Shown here: positions 44,618-54,261 of the stretch, one piece after another
Layout: the number at the start of each line of letters is the position of its first letter
Position numbering within the stretch: position 1 is the first letter of the stretch
Assembly: GCA_963578605.1 (NCBI GenBank)
Contig: CAUZEA010000021.1
Span: forward strand, 1 to 64,000
Length of the DNA: 64,000 nucleotides
Direction: 5' to 3'
From: JAKVCB01 sp963578605
GTDB taxonomy: Bacteria; Planctomycetota; Planctomycetia; Pirellulales; Lacipirellulaceae
Made by a program: the position numbers and the translations under genes
The notes under the pieces: model-generated
What the model saw: only the letters and a program-made list of their open reading frames with translations
Database searches by the model: none
Told to the model about the DNA's origin: nothing

Positions 44618-44943
44618 ACAACACCTTCTGCTGTAGGAGGCTGGCTTCACAAGACCAAATCGCCCATTTCGTAAACGTGCTTATTATAGCCCGATCCGGA
44701 CTCGGTGCCATAGATTTTTGCTCCTGCCCGGTTAGGCTCCCTGGCTAGTGTTGGCCTGTGGCTAGCCTGCGACAACCACAATGTCCGAAGAGTTGGCTAT
44801 CATGTCTTGCTGGCGGGGACGGTGAACCGACATTAATGATCCAGGCTCAACCGGTCGACAAAACGTTACCGCTGGCCGTATGATTGGTCAAGAATTCAAA
44901 CTTAAATGCACTGCAGACGCCTCAACGAAAGCCACCATCAACA
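44618..44943. other. Divergent intergenic region
   Basis: Between the start of the DUF362 array and the D-threonine-aldolase-like gene. The minus strand has a TATAAT box at 44683-44688. On the plus strand no clear ribosome site precedes the ATG at 44944. Nothing else was recognised. Confidence 0.5.
44683..44688 (-). promoter_or_regulatory. Candidate -10 box before DUF362 paralogue 3
   Basis: Minus strand TATAAT followed by AAG, as in paralogue 2, 66 bases upstream of the ATG at 44617. A weak -35 candidate (ATGGCA) stands 17 bases upstream. Confidence 0.45.
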
Positions 44944-46023
44944 ATGAATCACCCGGCAATTGGCCAATCAATCCACGATTTGGATACCCCCGCGCTAATT
45001 CTGGACCTGGATGTTTCGGAAAAGAACCTTCAACAGATGGCTCGATTCTTTGCTGATCGCCCGGCCCGGCTCCGACCACATTTCAAAAACCACAAATGCT
45101 CAGAATTGGCTCGTCGGCAACTTGAAGCCGGTTCGGCCGTCGGTATGACCTGTGCCAACATTGTGGAGGCAGAAGCGGTTGGTCGAGCCGGAATCGACGA
45201 CATTTTGATTGCGAATCAAGTCCTGGGGCGGGGGAAAATCCGCCGCCTCATGGATCTGGCCCGCACCGGGAAAATTTCGGTTGCCATCGACGAACTCTCC
45301 CAGGCAGAGGTACTTTCTCAAGCAGCTTCTGCCGCTGGTGTGACCATCGGACTGCTCGTGGAGATTGATGTGGGGATGGGCCGTTGTGGCGTACCGCCAG
45401 GAGAACCAGCACTCAATTTGGCAAAACAGGTCATCGATCTTCCAGGAACGGAGTTTCTTGGCCTGCAAGCCTACGAAGGGCATTGCGTATTCATCGACGA
45501 CCTTGCCGAGCGGACAGACAAGACGCGCCGATCCATGGCGCACGCTGTCGAAACACGTCATCTCCTGGAAGAGAACGGGCTGCCGGTGGCCTGTGTGAGT
45601 GGTTGCTCTTCGTCGACGGCACAAATCTCCGGAATCCTTGAGGGTATTACCGAGGTTCAAGCCGGAACCTATGCGACGATGGATTGGCGATACCATCAGC
45701 TTATTCCTGAGTTTGACATTGCGCTCACCCTACTGACCACGGTCATCAGCCACCAGCCCGACAGGGCCGTACTCGATGCTGGGGTCAAGGCGTTGGGTGC
45801 AGAATTTGGTCCACCCAAAATCAAGGGGGCTCCCGACGCTGAAATACCTTTTTTTGGCGCCGAAGAACATTGTATTGTCAAACAGGCACCCGATTGGAAG
45901 GTGGGTGAAACGGTGCATGTCTATTCCAGTCACGCGTGCACAACCTGCAACCTCCACCCCCAGCTATTTGTTCATCAAAACCAGCGGGTCGTCGACGTAT
46001 GGCAAACGGATGGGCGCGGGTAA
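44944..46023 (+). CDS. D-threonine aldolase/D-serine dehydratase-like PLP enzyme
   Basis: Protein of 359 residues of the fold III PLP family (alanine-racemase-like barrel plus C-terminal metal domain). DLDTPALILDLD opens the barrel, RPHFKNHK holds the PLP lysine (K48), and SSHACTTCNLH near the C-terminus gives the His-x-Cys metal pair of D-threonine aldolase and eukaryotic-type D-serine dehydratase. The start was taken at MNHPAIG; a frame 20 codons longer lacks support. The neighbour RidA removes enamine by-products of PLP lyases, which supports a dehydratase or lyase role on D-amino acids. Confidence 0.87.
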   Translation: MNHPAIGQSIHDLDTPALILDLDVSEKNLQQMARFFADRPARLRPHFKNHKCSELARRQLEAGSAVGMTCANIVEAEAVGRAGIDDILIANQVLGRGKIRRLMDLARTGKISVAIDELSQAEVLSQAASAAGVTIGLLVEIDVGMGRCGVPPGEPALNLAKQVIDLPGTEFLGLQAYEGHCVFIDDLAERTDKTRRSMAHAVETRHLLEENGLPVACVSGCSSSTAQISGILEGITEVQAGTYATMDWRYHQLIPEFDIALTLLTTVISHQPDRAVLDAGVKALGAEFGPPKIKGAPDAEIPFFGAEEHCIVKQAPDWKVGETVHVYSSHACTTCNLHPQLFVHQNQRVVDVWQTDGRG

Positions 46024-46151
46024 AGCAGTATGTCGTAAACCTGTTTACCATGTCCCGCAACATGTGGTTCGAACAGGCTTGTCCACAACCTAAAACCAGG
46101 GTTGCCCGTTCACGGATAACCATTGCCCACTGATTTCTCGAGGAGCCTATC

Positions 46152-46613
46152 ATGAGTGCTGACGCAAAATTTGCCGAACTTGGCCTGGAACTTCCCCCCG
46201 CTCCCAAACCTGCTGGAGTCTACAAGCCGCTCGTGGTGACCGGCACCTACTGTTATGTCTCTGGGCACGGGCCGCTTTTGAGCGACAACACGATGCTGTG
46301 CGGCCGTGTGGGCTCGGAAGTGGACCAGCAGGCTGGTTACGATGCGGCGCGTCAAACCGGGTTGGCAATCCTGGCCACGCTGCAAGCAAATCTGGGCTCG
46401 CTCGACAAGGTTCTGCGGGTGGTCAAGGTACTTGGTATGGTCAATGCAGCACCTGATTTCCAGGATCATCCCGCAGTCATCAATGGTTGTAGTGAACTAT
46501 TTGCCAAGATCTGGGGAGAAGAAAACGGCGTGGGAGCCCGCAGTGCCGTAGGCATGGAGTCGTTGCCCGGCAACATCACCATTGAAATCGAGGTGATTTT
46601 CGAGCTGGCATGA
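46152..46613 (+). CDS. RidA (YjgF/YER057c/UK114) family protein
   Basis: Protein of 153 residues, slightly longer than the usual 125-130 because of an N-terminal extension typical of the TdcF-like or RidA subgroup with LGLELP at the start. Conserved GTYCYVSGHGP, GVGARSAVGMESLPGN (substrate-binding Arg) and the final EIEVIFELA. RidA trimers hydrolyse 2-aminoacrylate and related imines left by PLP dehydratases. AGGAG lies 7-8 bases upstream of the ATG. Placed 128 bases after the D-threonine-aldolase-like gene, same strand. Confidence 0.9.
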   Translation: MSADAKFAELGLELPPAPKPAGVYKPLVVTGTYCYVSGHGPLLSDNTMLCGRVGSEVDQQAGYDAARQTGLAILATLQANLGSLDKVLRVVKVLGMVNAAPDFQDHPAVINGCSELFAKIWGEENGVGARSAVGMESLPGNITIEIEVIFELA

Positions 46614-46646
46614 CTTGTGCCGCTGCAGGTATTCCGAAAGACGGGG

Positions 46647-47738
46647 TTAACTTGACGGCAGGTGTTCCCGGAAAAAGCGCATCCAGTTCCCGTGAAATAC
46701 CTTGTCGACATCGGCCTCGGAATATCCCCGCTCAAGCATTAGCGGTGCAACCAATTGCAAATCGGCAATGGACTGTACATCTTCCGGGCGTTGGTTAGCT
46801 CCAAAACCACCGTCCAGATCACTGCCAATGGCAACGTAATCGGCGCTGCCGGCGAGCTGACAATAATGATCAATTTGATCGACCAATGCTGCCAATGTTA
46901 ATCCGTCTGGCAAGCTTCGACCAATCTCCCAACCCGCCTTCATCATCCAGGCATCACAGGCCACGCCGATCACTGCCTGGCGATCGACGAGTGCCTGAAT
47001 CTGCTCGTCGGTGAACTGCCGACCACCAGGCACCAGGGCACGACAATTGGTGTGACTTGCCATGACTGGCCCACCAAATGAATCGAGTGACTCGGAAAAA
47101 CTGCGGTCGTTGGAATGGGTCAGGTCGAGGATCATACCAAGCGTTTCGATTTCGCGTAGCAATTGTTTTCCTTTGGGCGTCAGTCCCCCGTTCCCTCCCG
47201 TACCATCGCTGTAATGCCCCTGCCCGTAGTGCGCGAGAATTAAGCTGCGCAATCCTTCGTCCCACCAATAGGCTGCCTGGGATGGTTCGACGATCGGGTC
47301 GGCACCTTCCATGGCAAGGATGTAGCCAATCGGGAGTTTGCCACCCTCTGCTTGATTCCACCGTGCCCAAATCTGATCCAGGTCAGCGGAGGTCCGAATT
47401 TGAAAAACTTCTCCTTGCTGCTCCAGGATTCGGTAATAAGCCAGTTGCCCGCTACCGGATGCAAAGGCGATTTCCTGGGTCCCGAAATCCAAATCACACC
47501 GCAAATGGCCACGCGCCGGCTGCACTTCGCGTTTTGCCCGGCTGAGAACGGTTGCCAGGCAAACAGCCACGCCACCTTGGCGCATCTCAGGGAGGCTCAC
47601 ACAGGCGGCTGCGCGAGCCGGGGAGTCGGTCATGCCGACTTCCCGGTCGTTAATGCTTTCAATAGGTTCGGTTTGATCGCGGTTGAACGACAACGCGTTC
47701 CAAGCCAGATCCAGGTGGGCATCGATCATCAGTCGCAT
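46647..47738 (-). CDS. Membrane dipeptidase (peptidase family M19)
   Basis: Protein of 363 residues with the M19 binuclear zinc-site pattern: IDAHLD (H8, D10), AMEGADPI with the bridging Glu, LTHSNDRSF and ASHTNCRAL with the two later histidines, and IGSDLDGGFG with the final Asp. M19 enzymes cleave dipeptides, including those with a C-terminal D-residue. No signal peptide. Convergent with RidA (33 bases between stops). The D-amino-acid lyase next door suggests a joint role in recovering D-residues. Confidence 0.9.
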   Translation of the reverse strand: MRLMIDAHLDLAWNALSFNRDQTEPIESINDREVGMTDSPARAAACVSLPEMRQGGVAVCLATVLSRAKREVQPARGHLRCDLDFGTQEIAFASGSGQLAYYRILEQQGEVFQIRTSADLDQIWARWNQAEGGKLPIGYILAMEGADPIVEPSQAAYWWDEGLRSLILAHYGQGHYSDGTGGNGGLTPKGKQLLREIETLGMILDLTHSNDRSFSESLDSFGGPVMASHTNCRALVPGGRQFTDEQIQALVDRQAVIGVACDAWMMKAGWEIGRSLPDGLTLAALVDQIDHYCQLAGSADYVAIGSDLDGGFGANQRPEDVQSIADLQLVAPLMLERGYSEADVDKVFHGNWMRFFREHLPSS

Positions 47739-47829
47739 GATTAAACTAACCCTCGTAATAAAAAAAGTAACCTGGCGGTTGACCGGGCTGCGCTTGATCG
47801 AAACCAGAATGCCTCGTCATTTATCAGGG

Positions 47830-48657
47830 CTACTGTGCCAGAAAAAGCGGGCGATCGGTATGCTGGATGACGTGAAGCATGGTCTCACCAAAAATTCGAC
47901 GCAACAGCAAGTTGCGGTTGCTGTTGCCCATCACAACCAGGTCGGCACTCCATTCTTCTGCATAGGGTAAAAGCTTCGCATGAGCAGGCTCATCGATCTG
48001 TTTGGTATCGACCTGATAGTCGTGACTTTCACAATAAAGGGCTGCGTTTTGCAGGAGTTGGTCGGGCTCGCCCTCTGCGTCACTGAAGGTAACAACGCGC
48101 AATACCACGTCAGGCCAAAGGCGCAACTGCACAAAGCGTTTCATCGCCTTGGCCGATTCCATCGACCCGTTGTAGGCAATGAGGATGCGGTGGATCTCGC
48201 GATATTCCGGTTGAACCGTGATCAGCGGGCGCACCCCCGACTGGACAAGACGAACGAGTTCCGCGGGAGGTTCATCGATCACCCCATGCTCAAACAAGTG
48301 GCCCAACCCGCAAAGTACAACGTCGTGGTAACGGGTTTGATCCGCGAACAACCCAAACGGATCGCCCTCGTCCCGCTCAACACGATACGGAACACCGGCA
48401 ACCCCGCAGGCCGCTTCAAACTTCTCTTGGACTTCTTGAATGGTTTGACTTGCTTCGGCGATACGGTGCTCTCGTAACTCCGAGGCGGCCTCTCCTGCCC
48501 CGATGGGGACCGGACCGGTTGCCCCCAGGCGGTTCACATCGAGGACGGTCATTCCCGTCAACGCGGCTTGGTGAATCCGTGCCAATCCGATAGCGGTTTT
48601 CGTTGCCGAATCCGCGTGTTCTAGGTTACTCAAACCAACAAGTATGCGACGAATCAT
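47830..48657 (-). CDS. Universal stress protein, two-domain
   Basis: Protein of 275 residues, about twice a single UspA domain. The first domain starts RRILVGLSNLEHADSATKTA, the second at about 150 with IHRILIAYNGSMESAKAMK. The nucleotide-loop pattern in domain 2 reads VVMGNSNRNLLLRRIFGET, close to G-2x-G-9x-G(S/T). Likely an ATP-binding stress protein of the tandem UspE-like type. It lies 91 bases downstream of the dipeptidase gene's start on the same strand. Confidence 0.87.
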   Translation of the reverse strand: MIRRILVGLSNLEHADSATKTAIGLARIHQAALTGMTVLDVNRLGATGPVPIGAGEAASELREHRIAEASQTIQEVQEKFEAACGVAGVPYRVERDEGDPFGLFADQTRYHDVVLCGLGHLFEHGVIDEPPAELVRLVQSGVRPLITVQPEYREIHRILIAYNGSMESAKAMKRFVQLRLWPDVVLRVVTFSDAEGEPDQLLQNAALYCESHDYQVDTKQIDEPAHAKLLPYAEEWSADLVVMGNSNRNLLLRRIFGETMLHVIQHTDRPLFLAQ

Positions 48658-48696
48658 ACCGCCATTCTCCCGCAGCTCACAGTCTCACCTCAACCC

Positions 48697-48730
48697 CAAC
48701 TCCACACATCGGGTCTCAACTCCACACATC
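48697..48730. repeat. Short direct repeat
   Basis: CAACTCCACACATC occurs at 48697-48710 and 48717-48730 with a period of 20. It lies just upstream of the universal stress gene (minus strand) and might be a doubled regulator site; this is only a pattern. Confidence 0.6.
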
Positions 48731-48940
48731 AGATTCCAGAGATCCACCTCGAGTCCGCTTCCATTGCCACAATACCCATCTTTTGCAGCGAGAACGACCC
48801 CCCGCGGCAAACGAAATTCTGGACTACCGCGTCTCTTCAGCAGTACGACCACGAATTTCCACAAGACGAGATGAAAAGAGTCTGCGGTGCTATGCGTCCT
48901 TGGTATTCCTTTTTCGATGGAGCACCGCGCTGGAGGTTTA

Positions 48941-51226
48941 CTACAGGCCTTGCTGCTGGCGTGTCTCGAGCAGCCGTTTATAAATTTGCCGGGTGCGACG
49001 ATCGCCAGGCTGCAATTGCTGCATTTTTTTCAACGATTCGATTGCCGCTGTCCATTGTTGCCGACGTTCCTGTAGCAGCGCAAGGGCCATCAGGAAATCA
49101 TACGACTGCGGGGCCAATTCGCAGGCGGTTTGCAAGTCACCCTGGGCCTGGTCCAAATCGCCAAGTAAGAAATACATCAGTCCGAGTCGGTAGAAGGTTG
49201 CCGCACTATCGGGCAGCAGTTTTGCGTCGCGCTTAAGGAGTTCGAGTTCGTCGCGGCGTAAGGCTCCCACTTGTTCAGGATTCATGCCTTGTGATTCCAT
49301 GAGTGAGGCCAGCTCAGACCGCGGCCCGGTCAGATACGGCTCAAGCCGAATTGCAGTGCGAAAGGACGCTTCAGCCGCTTCGTTGTTCGACAATCTCCGA
49401 TCCAGATTTCCCAGGTTCAAATGCGACGCGGCCCTTTCCGTATGGTTGGCCTGAGAATCACGATACTCTTTGATAACACGATCCAACTGGTCTCGCTGCT
49501 GGGAATTCAACTCTGCACGAGGCATGTCGACCAGGCGCATGGCCGCGGCGAACCGCACCGTGGGCCTCGGATCACGGAGCGCTGGCGCAAGATCTTTTCC
49601 AATTTGATCGGCACTACTAAGGGGAATGCCACGCACTGCTGCCGCACGAACCAGGTCCGAAGGACTATGGAGACCACTGCGAAAGAGACTTCGATCCCCC
49701 GGATTTGCCAAACCCGACAGCAAATCCAGGGCGGTCGCTTTCACAATCGCTGGCGAGTGTTTCCTCTCGATGACTTCTGTCAGCAGGGTGTGGGCATCAG
49801 GATCGCCGTTCCGCGCAGCAGCCAGAGCGTGAGCCCAGTGCGGGTCGTCGGCTCGTTTTTCTCCATACCAGTCACGAACCTGCCCGGCAGCCCAGGCAGG
49901 AGTTTCAGCGGGCTCGGTATGACAGTTATTACAGGCGTTGGGAGTACCCAATTCGACCGACAGGTCGGGGCGGGGAACCTGAAAACTATGGTCGCGACGC
50001 GGGTCGACGACCATGTACGTTTGGGCCGCCATGTGACACTCAACACATTGAGCTCCGACCGAACCGGTGGGGTGATGATGGTGTGATGGCGTATCGTATC
50101 GTCCCGGCTGGTGACATTGCCCACACAGTTTATTTCCGGTGAACTTCAACTCGAGAGAATGGGGATTGTGGCAATCGGTGCAGCGAACCCCCTTGGCGTG
50201 CATCTTGCTCTGAAGAAATGATCCGTAGACATACACTTCGTCCAAGATCTGGCCATCCGCATGATACAAACCTTCATGGAGAAGTGACGGCTCGAAGTTG
50301 TCGAGATAAGGCTCCCCTGGCCGGTAATTTGCGTGTACGACCGAACGCCGGGAGTGGCACGTAGCGCAGGTTTCGACCTCTGCGGTTGGATCTTTTCCCT
50401 TCAGTCGCGGAAGCCCATACCCCACATTGCGATCCCAAAAGAGCGTCCGGTTCCTGGCCAGTTCGACATGTGCGCTGCCGGGACCGTGGCATGTTTCGCA
50501 GCTCACGTTGATCTCGGAAAATGTTGTATGGTACTGGTCTTGCGCCAAGTCGTAATTCTTTTGAAGATTAGTCGAGTGGCATTCAGCACAGGTCGTATTC
50601 CAATTTTGCGAAATACCGGTCCAATGCATGGGATCTCCCGGTTCAATCCGCTCATCCAACACATCAGGTGGCGGGACATAAAACCATTGCTTCCGTTTGG
50701 TATCCCAGGCGATTCTGAGCACCTGCACCCGCCCGTCATCGAATTGGATCATGTATTGCTGCAAAGGATCGACGCCGAAGGTGTAGGCAATTTTGTAATC
50801 GTGATGCTTCCCGTCGGGACCTTCGGTATTCACAAAGAATTGGTCACCCGTGCGAAAAAAGCGGGTTGTGACACCCATACGAGAGAATGATGAATCGTCA
50901 AAGTCACCCAGCACCGACTGCTCAGTCGCCACCTCCATCGCGTGGTCATGATGCGACCCTTGCCATTGTCGGGTCTCAGACTCGTGACATTCGGCACAGG
51001 TGGCGCGGCCCACGTAGGTGGCACGTGATACGGCATCTGCCGGGACGGCTACATACCAGTCGCGGGCAGCGTAGAGAGCACCGCAAATCAGAAGGATCGC
51101 AACAGGGATTAAGGTGAGTTTGCGCAAAGAGCTGCCTGCTGGTGAAATGGGCTCCGTCGGTAAATGGGCCATTGCCTGGTCGGTGGTCGGCCTGCAATGC
51201 CCCGGGGAGCCTCTTTTCATTGTCAT
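48941..51226 (-). CDS. Octaheme cytochrome c with HEAT and TPR repeats
   Basis: Protein of 761 residues. One membrane helix (KLTLIPVAILLICGALYAA, about 38-56) anchors it to the membrane with the rest outside. Eight CxxCH heme sites follow: CAECH twice, CETCH, CATCH, CTDCH, CGQCH, CVECH and CNNCH. After that come HEAT-like repeats (VRAAAVRGIPLS, PTVRFAAAMRLVD) and TPRs (AASHLNLGNLDRRL, ATFYRLGLMYFLLGDLDQAQ). The start is uncertain (an alternative ATG lies 18 codons in). The family is common in planctomycetes; electron partner unknown. Confidence 0.9.
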   Translation of the reverse strand: MTMKRGSPGHCRPTTDQAMAHLPTEPISPAGSSLRKLTLIPVAILLICGALYAARDWYVAVPADAVSRATYVGRATCAECHESETRQWQGSHHDHAMEVATEQSVLGDFDDSSFSRMGVTTRFFRTGDQFFVNTEGPDGKHHDYKIAYTFGVDPLQQYMIQFDDGRVQVLRIAWDTKRKQWFYVPPPDVLDERIEPGDPMHWTGISQNWNTTCAECHSTNLQKNYDLAQDQYHTTFSEINVSCETCHGPGSAHVELARNRTLFWDRNVGYGLPRLKGKDPTAEVETCATCHSRRSVVHANYRPGEPYLDNFEPSLLHEGLYHADGQILDEVYVYGSFLQSKMHAKGVRCTDCHNPHSLELKFTGNKLCGQCHQPGRYDTPSHHHHPTGSVGAQCVECHMAAQTYMVVDPRRDHSFQVPRPDLSVELGTPNACNNCHTEPAETPAWAAGQVRDWYGEKRADDPHWAHALAAARNGDPDAHTLLTEVIERKHSPAIVKATALDLLSGLANPGDRSLFRSGLHSPSDLVRAAAVRGIPLSSADQIGKDLAPALRDPRPTVRFAAAMRLVDMPRAELNSQQRDQLDRVIKEYRDSQANHTERAASHLNLGNLDRRLSNNEAAEASFRTAIRLEPYLTGPRSELASLMESQGMNPEQVGALRRDELELLKRDAKLLPDSAATFYRLGLMYFLLGDLDQAQGDLQTACELAPQSYDFLMALALLQERRQQWTAAIESLKKMQQLQPGDRRTRQIYKRLLETRQQQGL

Positions 51227-51308
51227 TCGAGACTACGATACTGACAACGGCTGGAAAAAAACAGGACGAGTTGAAGACTTGAACGGTCCCGCATTAGAAT
51301 AGCCCGCT

Positions 51309-52121
51309 ATGAATAACACAATCTTCAACTTGGATGGTGAAATTGCCGTGATCGTTGGCGGTACGGGAGTTTTAGGCGGGGCGATGGCCGAGGCCCTGGC
51401 CAGCGCCGGGGCAAGCGTCGCCGTGCTTGGCCGAAATGCCCAGCGGGGCCAGGATTGCGTCAACCGCATCGAATCAGCAGGCGGAAAAGCCAGTTTTCAC
51501 GCCGTGGACGTCCAAAACGCAAATTCTCTGGTCGACGCACGAAATGCCATTCGCGAGACCCACGGTACGGCCAGCGTGCTGGTCAACGCCGCCGGTGGCA
51601 ACCGCCCCGGTGCGACCTTGTCGCCAGGCAGCGACTTTTGCCAGTTGCCCCTGGCCGACTGGCGGGACGTGTTCGACCTGAATCTCGTGGGTGGCACTCT
51701 CTTGCCATGCCAGGTATTTGCCGAATCAATGCTGGAAACGGGACAGGGCTCAATCGTCAATATTGCCTCGATGTCGGGTATGATACCGCTGTCGCGGGTC
51801 GTGGCCTACTCGGCAGCAAAGGCGGGTGTATTGAACTTGACCATGTTCCTGGCGCGGGAATGGGCAACCCGTGGAGTACGGGTCAACGCAATCAGTCCTG
51901 GTTTTTTTCCAGGCGAGCAAAACCGGGCATTGCTTTTTGACGAGCAGGGTGGCTACACCGAACGTGGCCAGCAAATCATTGGCCATACGCCGATGGCTCG
52001 TTTCGGAGATCCGCAAGAACTGGCCGGTGTTGTCATCTGGCTGGCATCCGCCGCCGCATCGTCGTTTGTAACGGGCCAGAATATTGTGGTGGATGGCGGT
52101 TTTTCGGCCACCACGATTTGA
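51309..52121 (+). CDS. uxuB: SDR fructuronate reductase / D-mannonate oxidoreductase
   Basis: Protein of 270 residues, short-chain dehydrogenase: nucleotide loop GGTGVLGGAMA (about 17-27), NAAGGN, catalytic S-Y-K as IASMSG then YSAAK, and a C-terminal ISPGFFPGEQNRALL resembling the SDR-type D-mannonate oxidoreductases (B. subtilis UxuB/YjmF). Reaction: D-fructuronate to D-mannonate with NAD(P)H. Followed by a KDG kinase gene, the step two reactions further in glucuronate catabolism, which supports the call. No uxaC or uxuA is in the window. Confidence 0.78.
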   Translation: MNNTIFNLDGEIAVIVGGTGVLGGAMAEALASAGASVAVLGRNAQRGQDCVNRIESAGGKASFHAVDVQNANSLVDARNAIRETHGTASVLVNAAGGNRPGATLSPGSDFCQLPLADWRDVFDLNLVGGTLLPCQVFAESMLETGQGSIVNIASMSGMIPLSRVVAYSAAKAGVLNLTMFLAREWATRGVRVNAISPGFFPGEQNRALLFDEQGGYTERGQQIIGHTPMARFGDPQELAGVVIWLASAAASSFVTGQNIVVDGGFSATTI

Positions 52122-52234
52122 GCCACTGCAACTCTGGCATCACAACCCGCTGGCCCGCGCCGACAACCCCAGTTGCAAAAAACAATTTTTCAACCAGACA
52201 TTTAGTCGCTCGTTAACCCTTTCCCAACCAAATC

Positions 52235-53320
52235 ATGACACACCTTAATCTCCGGACCGATGACTGTGGTCTCGACTTCCTTTCCATTGGATCCCTGGTC
52301 CACCGGCTGGACCCGGGTGTCATACCCTTCCGCCGCGCGCGCTCGTTTGAAATCCACGTTTCCGGTGGCGAGTACAACGTGGCTGCGAATCTGGCCAGCT
52401 GCTTTGGACTCCGCACGGGTATTGCAACGGCCATGGTCAACAACGGCATTGGTGAACTCGTCCAGGCACGAGTTCGAGAAATGGGGGTGCAGCCATTCTA
52501 CAAGTGGTTTGAACATGATGGTGTTCGCGGGCCGAACATCGCCACTGTCTACAGCGATCGGGGACAAGGAGTCCGCGCGCCGGTCGTCTTTTACAATCGC
52601 GCCAACGAGGCTGGCGCACTGCTGAAACCTGGCGACTTTGACTGGGACTCGATTTTTGGCTCAGGGGTCCGCTGGTTTCACTCGGGAGGCATTTTTTCCG
52701 CGCTCGGCGAAACAACGGCCGACGTTATTATCGAAGGCATGCAGGCGGCTCGAGCCAGTGGTGCCGTCACTTCGTTTGATCTCAACTACCGGGCCAAGCT
52801 GTGGTCGACCCTTGGAGGTGACGAACGAGGTCAGCAAACCATGAGAAAAATTGCCGAGAATTTGGACGCCCTGTTCGGCAACGAAGAAGACCTCCAAAAG
52901 GGGTTAGGGATTCATGGATCTGAAGTCGAATCGACCACCTCCAAGCTCGATCCCGATAAATTCTTTGGCATGATCGATCAGGTCCGTGAGCAGTTTCCCA
53001 ACATCAAGCTCGTTGCCACGACCCTGCGCGAAGTTGTCTCGACGAACCGACACCGGTGGGCAGCTGTCGTGTGGCTCGAAGGCGGGAGATTGGTAAGCCC
53101 GACCATCGAACTCGATGTCATTGACCGGATTGGCGGTGGTGACGGGTTTGCCTCGGGGCTTATTTACGGCTTGATCTCCGGCCGCCCTCCAGAGGAAGCT
53201 TTGCGGTTGGGATGGGCACACGGCGCACTGCTGACAACTTTCCCGGGAGATGTCTCGATGGCAAGTCTCCCGGAAGTCGAGGCTTTGGCACAGGGTGGCT
53301 CGGCACGTGTCCAAAGGTAG
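52235..53320 (+). CDS. kdgK: PfkB sugar kinase, probable 2-keto-3-deoxygluconate kinase
   Basis: Protein of 361 residues with the ribokinase fold: glycine-rich N-terminal SGGEYNVAANLA signature 1-like motif (about 48-59) and C-terminal DRIGGGDGFASGLIYGL with the catalytic Asp in GGGD (about 293-296). GPNIATVYSDRGQG and the FNR loop (VVFYNR) resemble KDG kinases. It lies 113 bases after the fructuronate reductase gene. Reaction: 2-keto-3-deoxygluconate plus ATP to KDPG. Precise substrate inferred from context. Confidence 0.75.
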   Translation: MTHLNLRTDDCGLDFLSIGSLVHRLDPGVIPFRRARSFEIHVSGGEYNVAANLASCFGLRTGIATAMVNNGIGELVQARVREMGVQPFYKWFEHDGVRGPNIATVYSDRGQGVRAPVVFYNRANEAGALLKPGDFDWDSIFGSGVRWFHSGGIFSALGETTADVIIEGMQAARASGAVTSFDLNYRAKLWSTLGGDERGQQTMRKIAENLDALFGNEEDLQKGLGIHGSEVESTTSKLDPDKFFGMIDQVREQFPNIKLVATTLREVVSTNRHRWAAVVWLEGGRLVSPTIELDVIDRIGGGDGFASGLIYGLISGRPPEEALRLGWAHGALLTTFPGDVSMASLPEVEALAQGGSARVQR

Positions 53321-53418
53321 CAGGCGAACCGGTTCGTTCGATCTCAAGAAGCAACCCGCAACCTTCACGACGGGTGAACGGTGCATATCGACCCGTTCTT
53401 ACCTCCGCACGCAGAATC

Positions 53419-54153
53419 TCAGGCAAAGTTCTGTTTGAGCGGCTTGATGATCACTTCCGGGATATGAGCCCGAGTTGGCAGGCTGGCAATCATGGCGACG
53501 ACTTGCCCCACATCCTCCGGCTGTAACATCGCAGCACGCCGTTCATCACTCACCGGTTCTGGCCGCTGCTCGAGAATCGGCGTGTTCACCTCGCCGGGCT
53601 GCACGGTCGTCACCCGAATTCCGTGACAACCATCTTCGTTTCCCACCGTTATCCCCAGAGCCGTGACGGCGAATTTGGATGCATTGTAAGCCACCCCGCC
53701 GAGTTCACCCGCCCGTTTGCCCGCGATCGACCCGATATTGATGATCACGCCATCCTGCCGCTCGCGCATTTCCGGCAACACTGCCTGCATGCAGTTGTAA
53801 ACTCCCGTGGTGTTGATCTGCAAAACCTGGTCCCACTGCTCCGGTTTCATCCGGCTCATGGTGCGGTCCACGATGTTGATCGCGGCGGAATTCACCATGA
53901 TGTCGGTCTGCCCCAGCTCTTGGCGCATCCACGTAAACAACGTTTGCACACTCTCACGCGATGCCGTATCGACCACGTGATACCGTATTGGTGAAGTTCC
54001 TCCCGACTGCTCGATTGCCTGCTGCAGCACGTGCTCCCGTCGACCGGCAATCACCACCTGGCAACCAGACTCTGCCAATGCCCGGGCGCAGCCCAGGCCA
54101 ATTCCGGTCCCTCCTCCAACGACAACGGCCGTTTTTCCATCTAGTTTGTTCAT
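53419..54153 (-). CDS. SDR family oxidoreductase
   Basis: Protein of 244 residues; ATG chosen with AAAGGA about 7 bases upstream, seven codons inside the longest frame. Classical SDR: GGGTGIGLGCARAL (about 13-26), NSAAIN, INIGSIAG with catalytic Ser, YNASKFAV (Tyr and Lys), ending with a PG motif. C-terminus PLKQNFA. Related to 3-oxoacyl-ACP reductase/glucose dehydrogenase types, but the substrate is unknown. Divergent from the dihydropyrimidinase gene; convergent with KDG kinase. Confidence 0.87.
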   Translation of the reverse strand: MNKLDGKTAVVVGGGTGIGLGCARALAESGCQVVIAGRREHVLQQAIEQSGGTSPIRYHVVDTASRESVQTLFTWMRQELGQTDIMVNSAAINIVDRTMSRMKPEQWDQVLQINTTGVYNCMQAVLPEMRERQDGVIINIGSIAGKRAGELGGVAYNASKFAVTALGITVGNEDGCHGIRVTTVQPGEVNTPILEQRPEPVSDERRAAMLQPEDVGQVVAMIASLPTRAHIPEVIIKPLKQNFA

Positions 54154-54261
54154 CAAAGGTCCTTTTAAATTCAAGCGGATTCCACTCTGGCGTGGTCGGT
54201 TCTCAAGCGGTTCGGTATAACAAATTTTCCTGGACCTTTCGACTCCCCTGGCGAGATTTGC

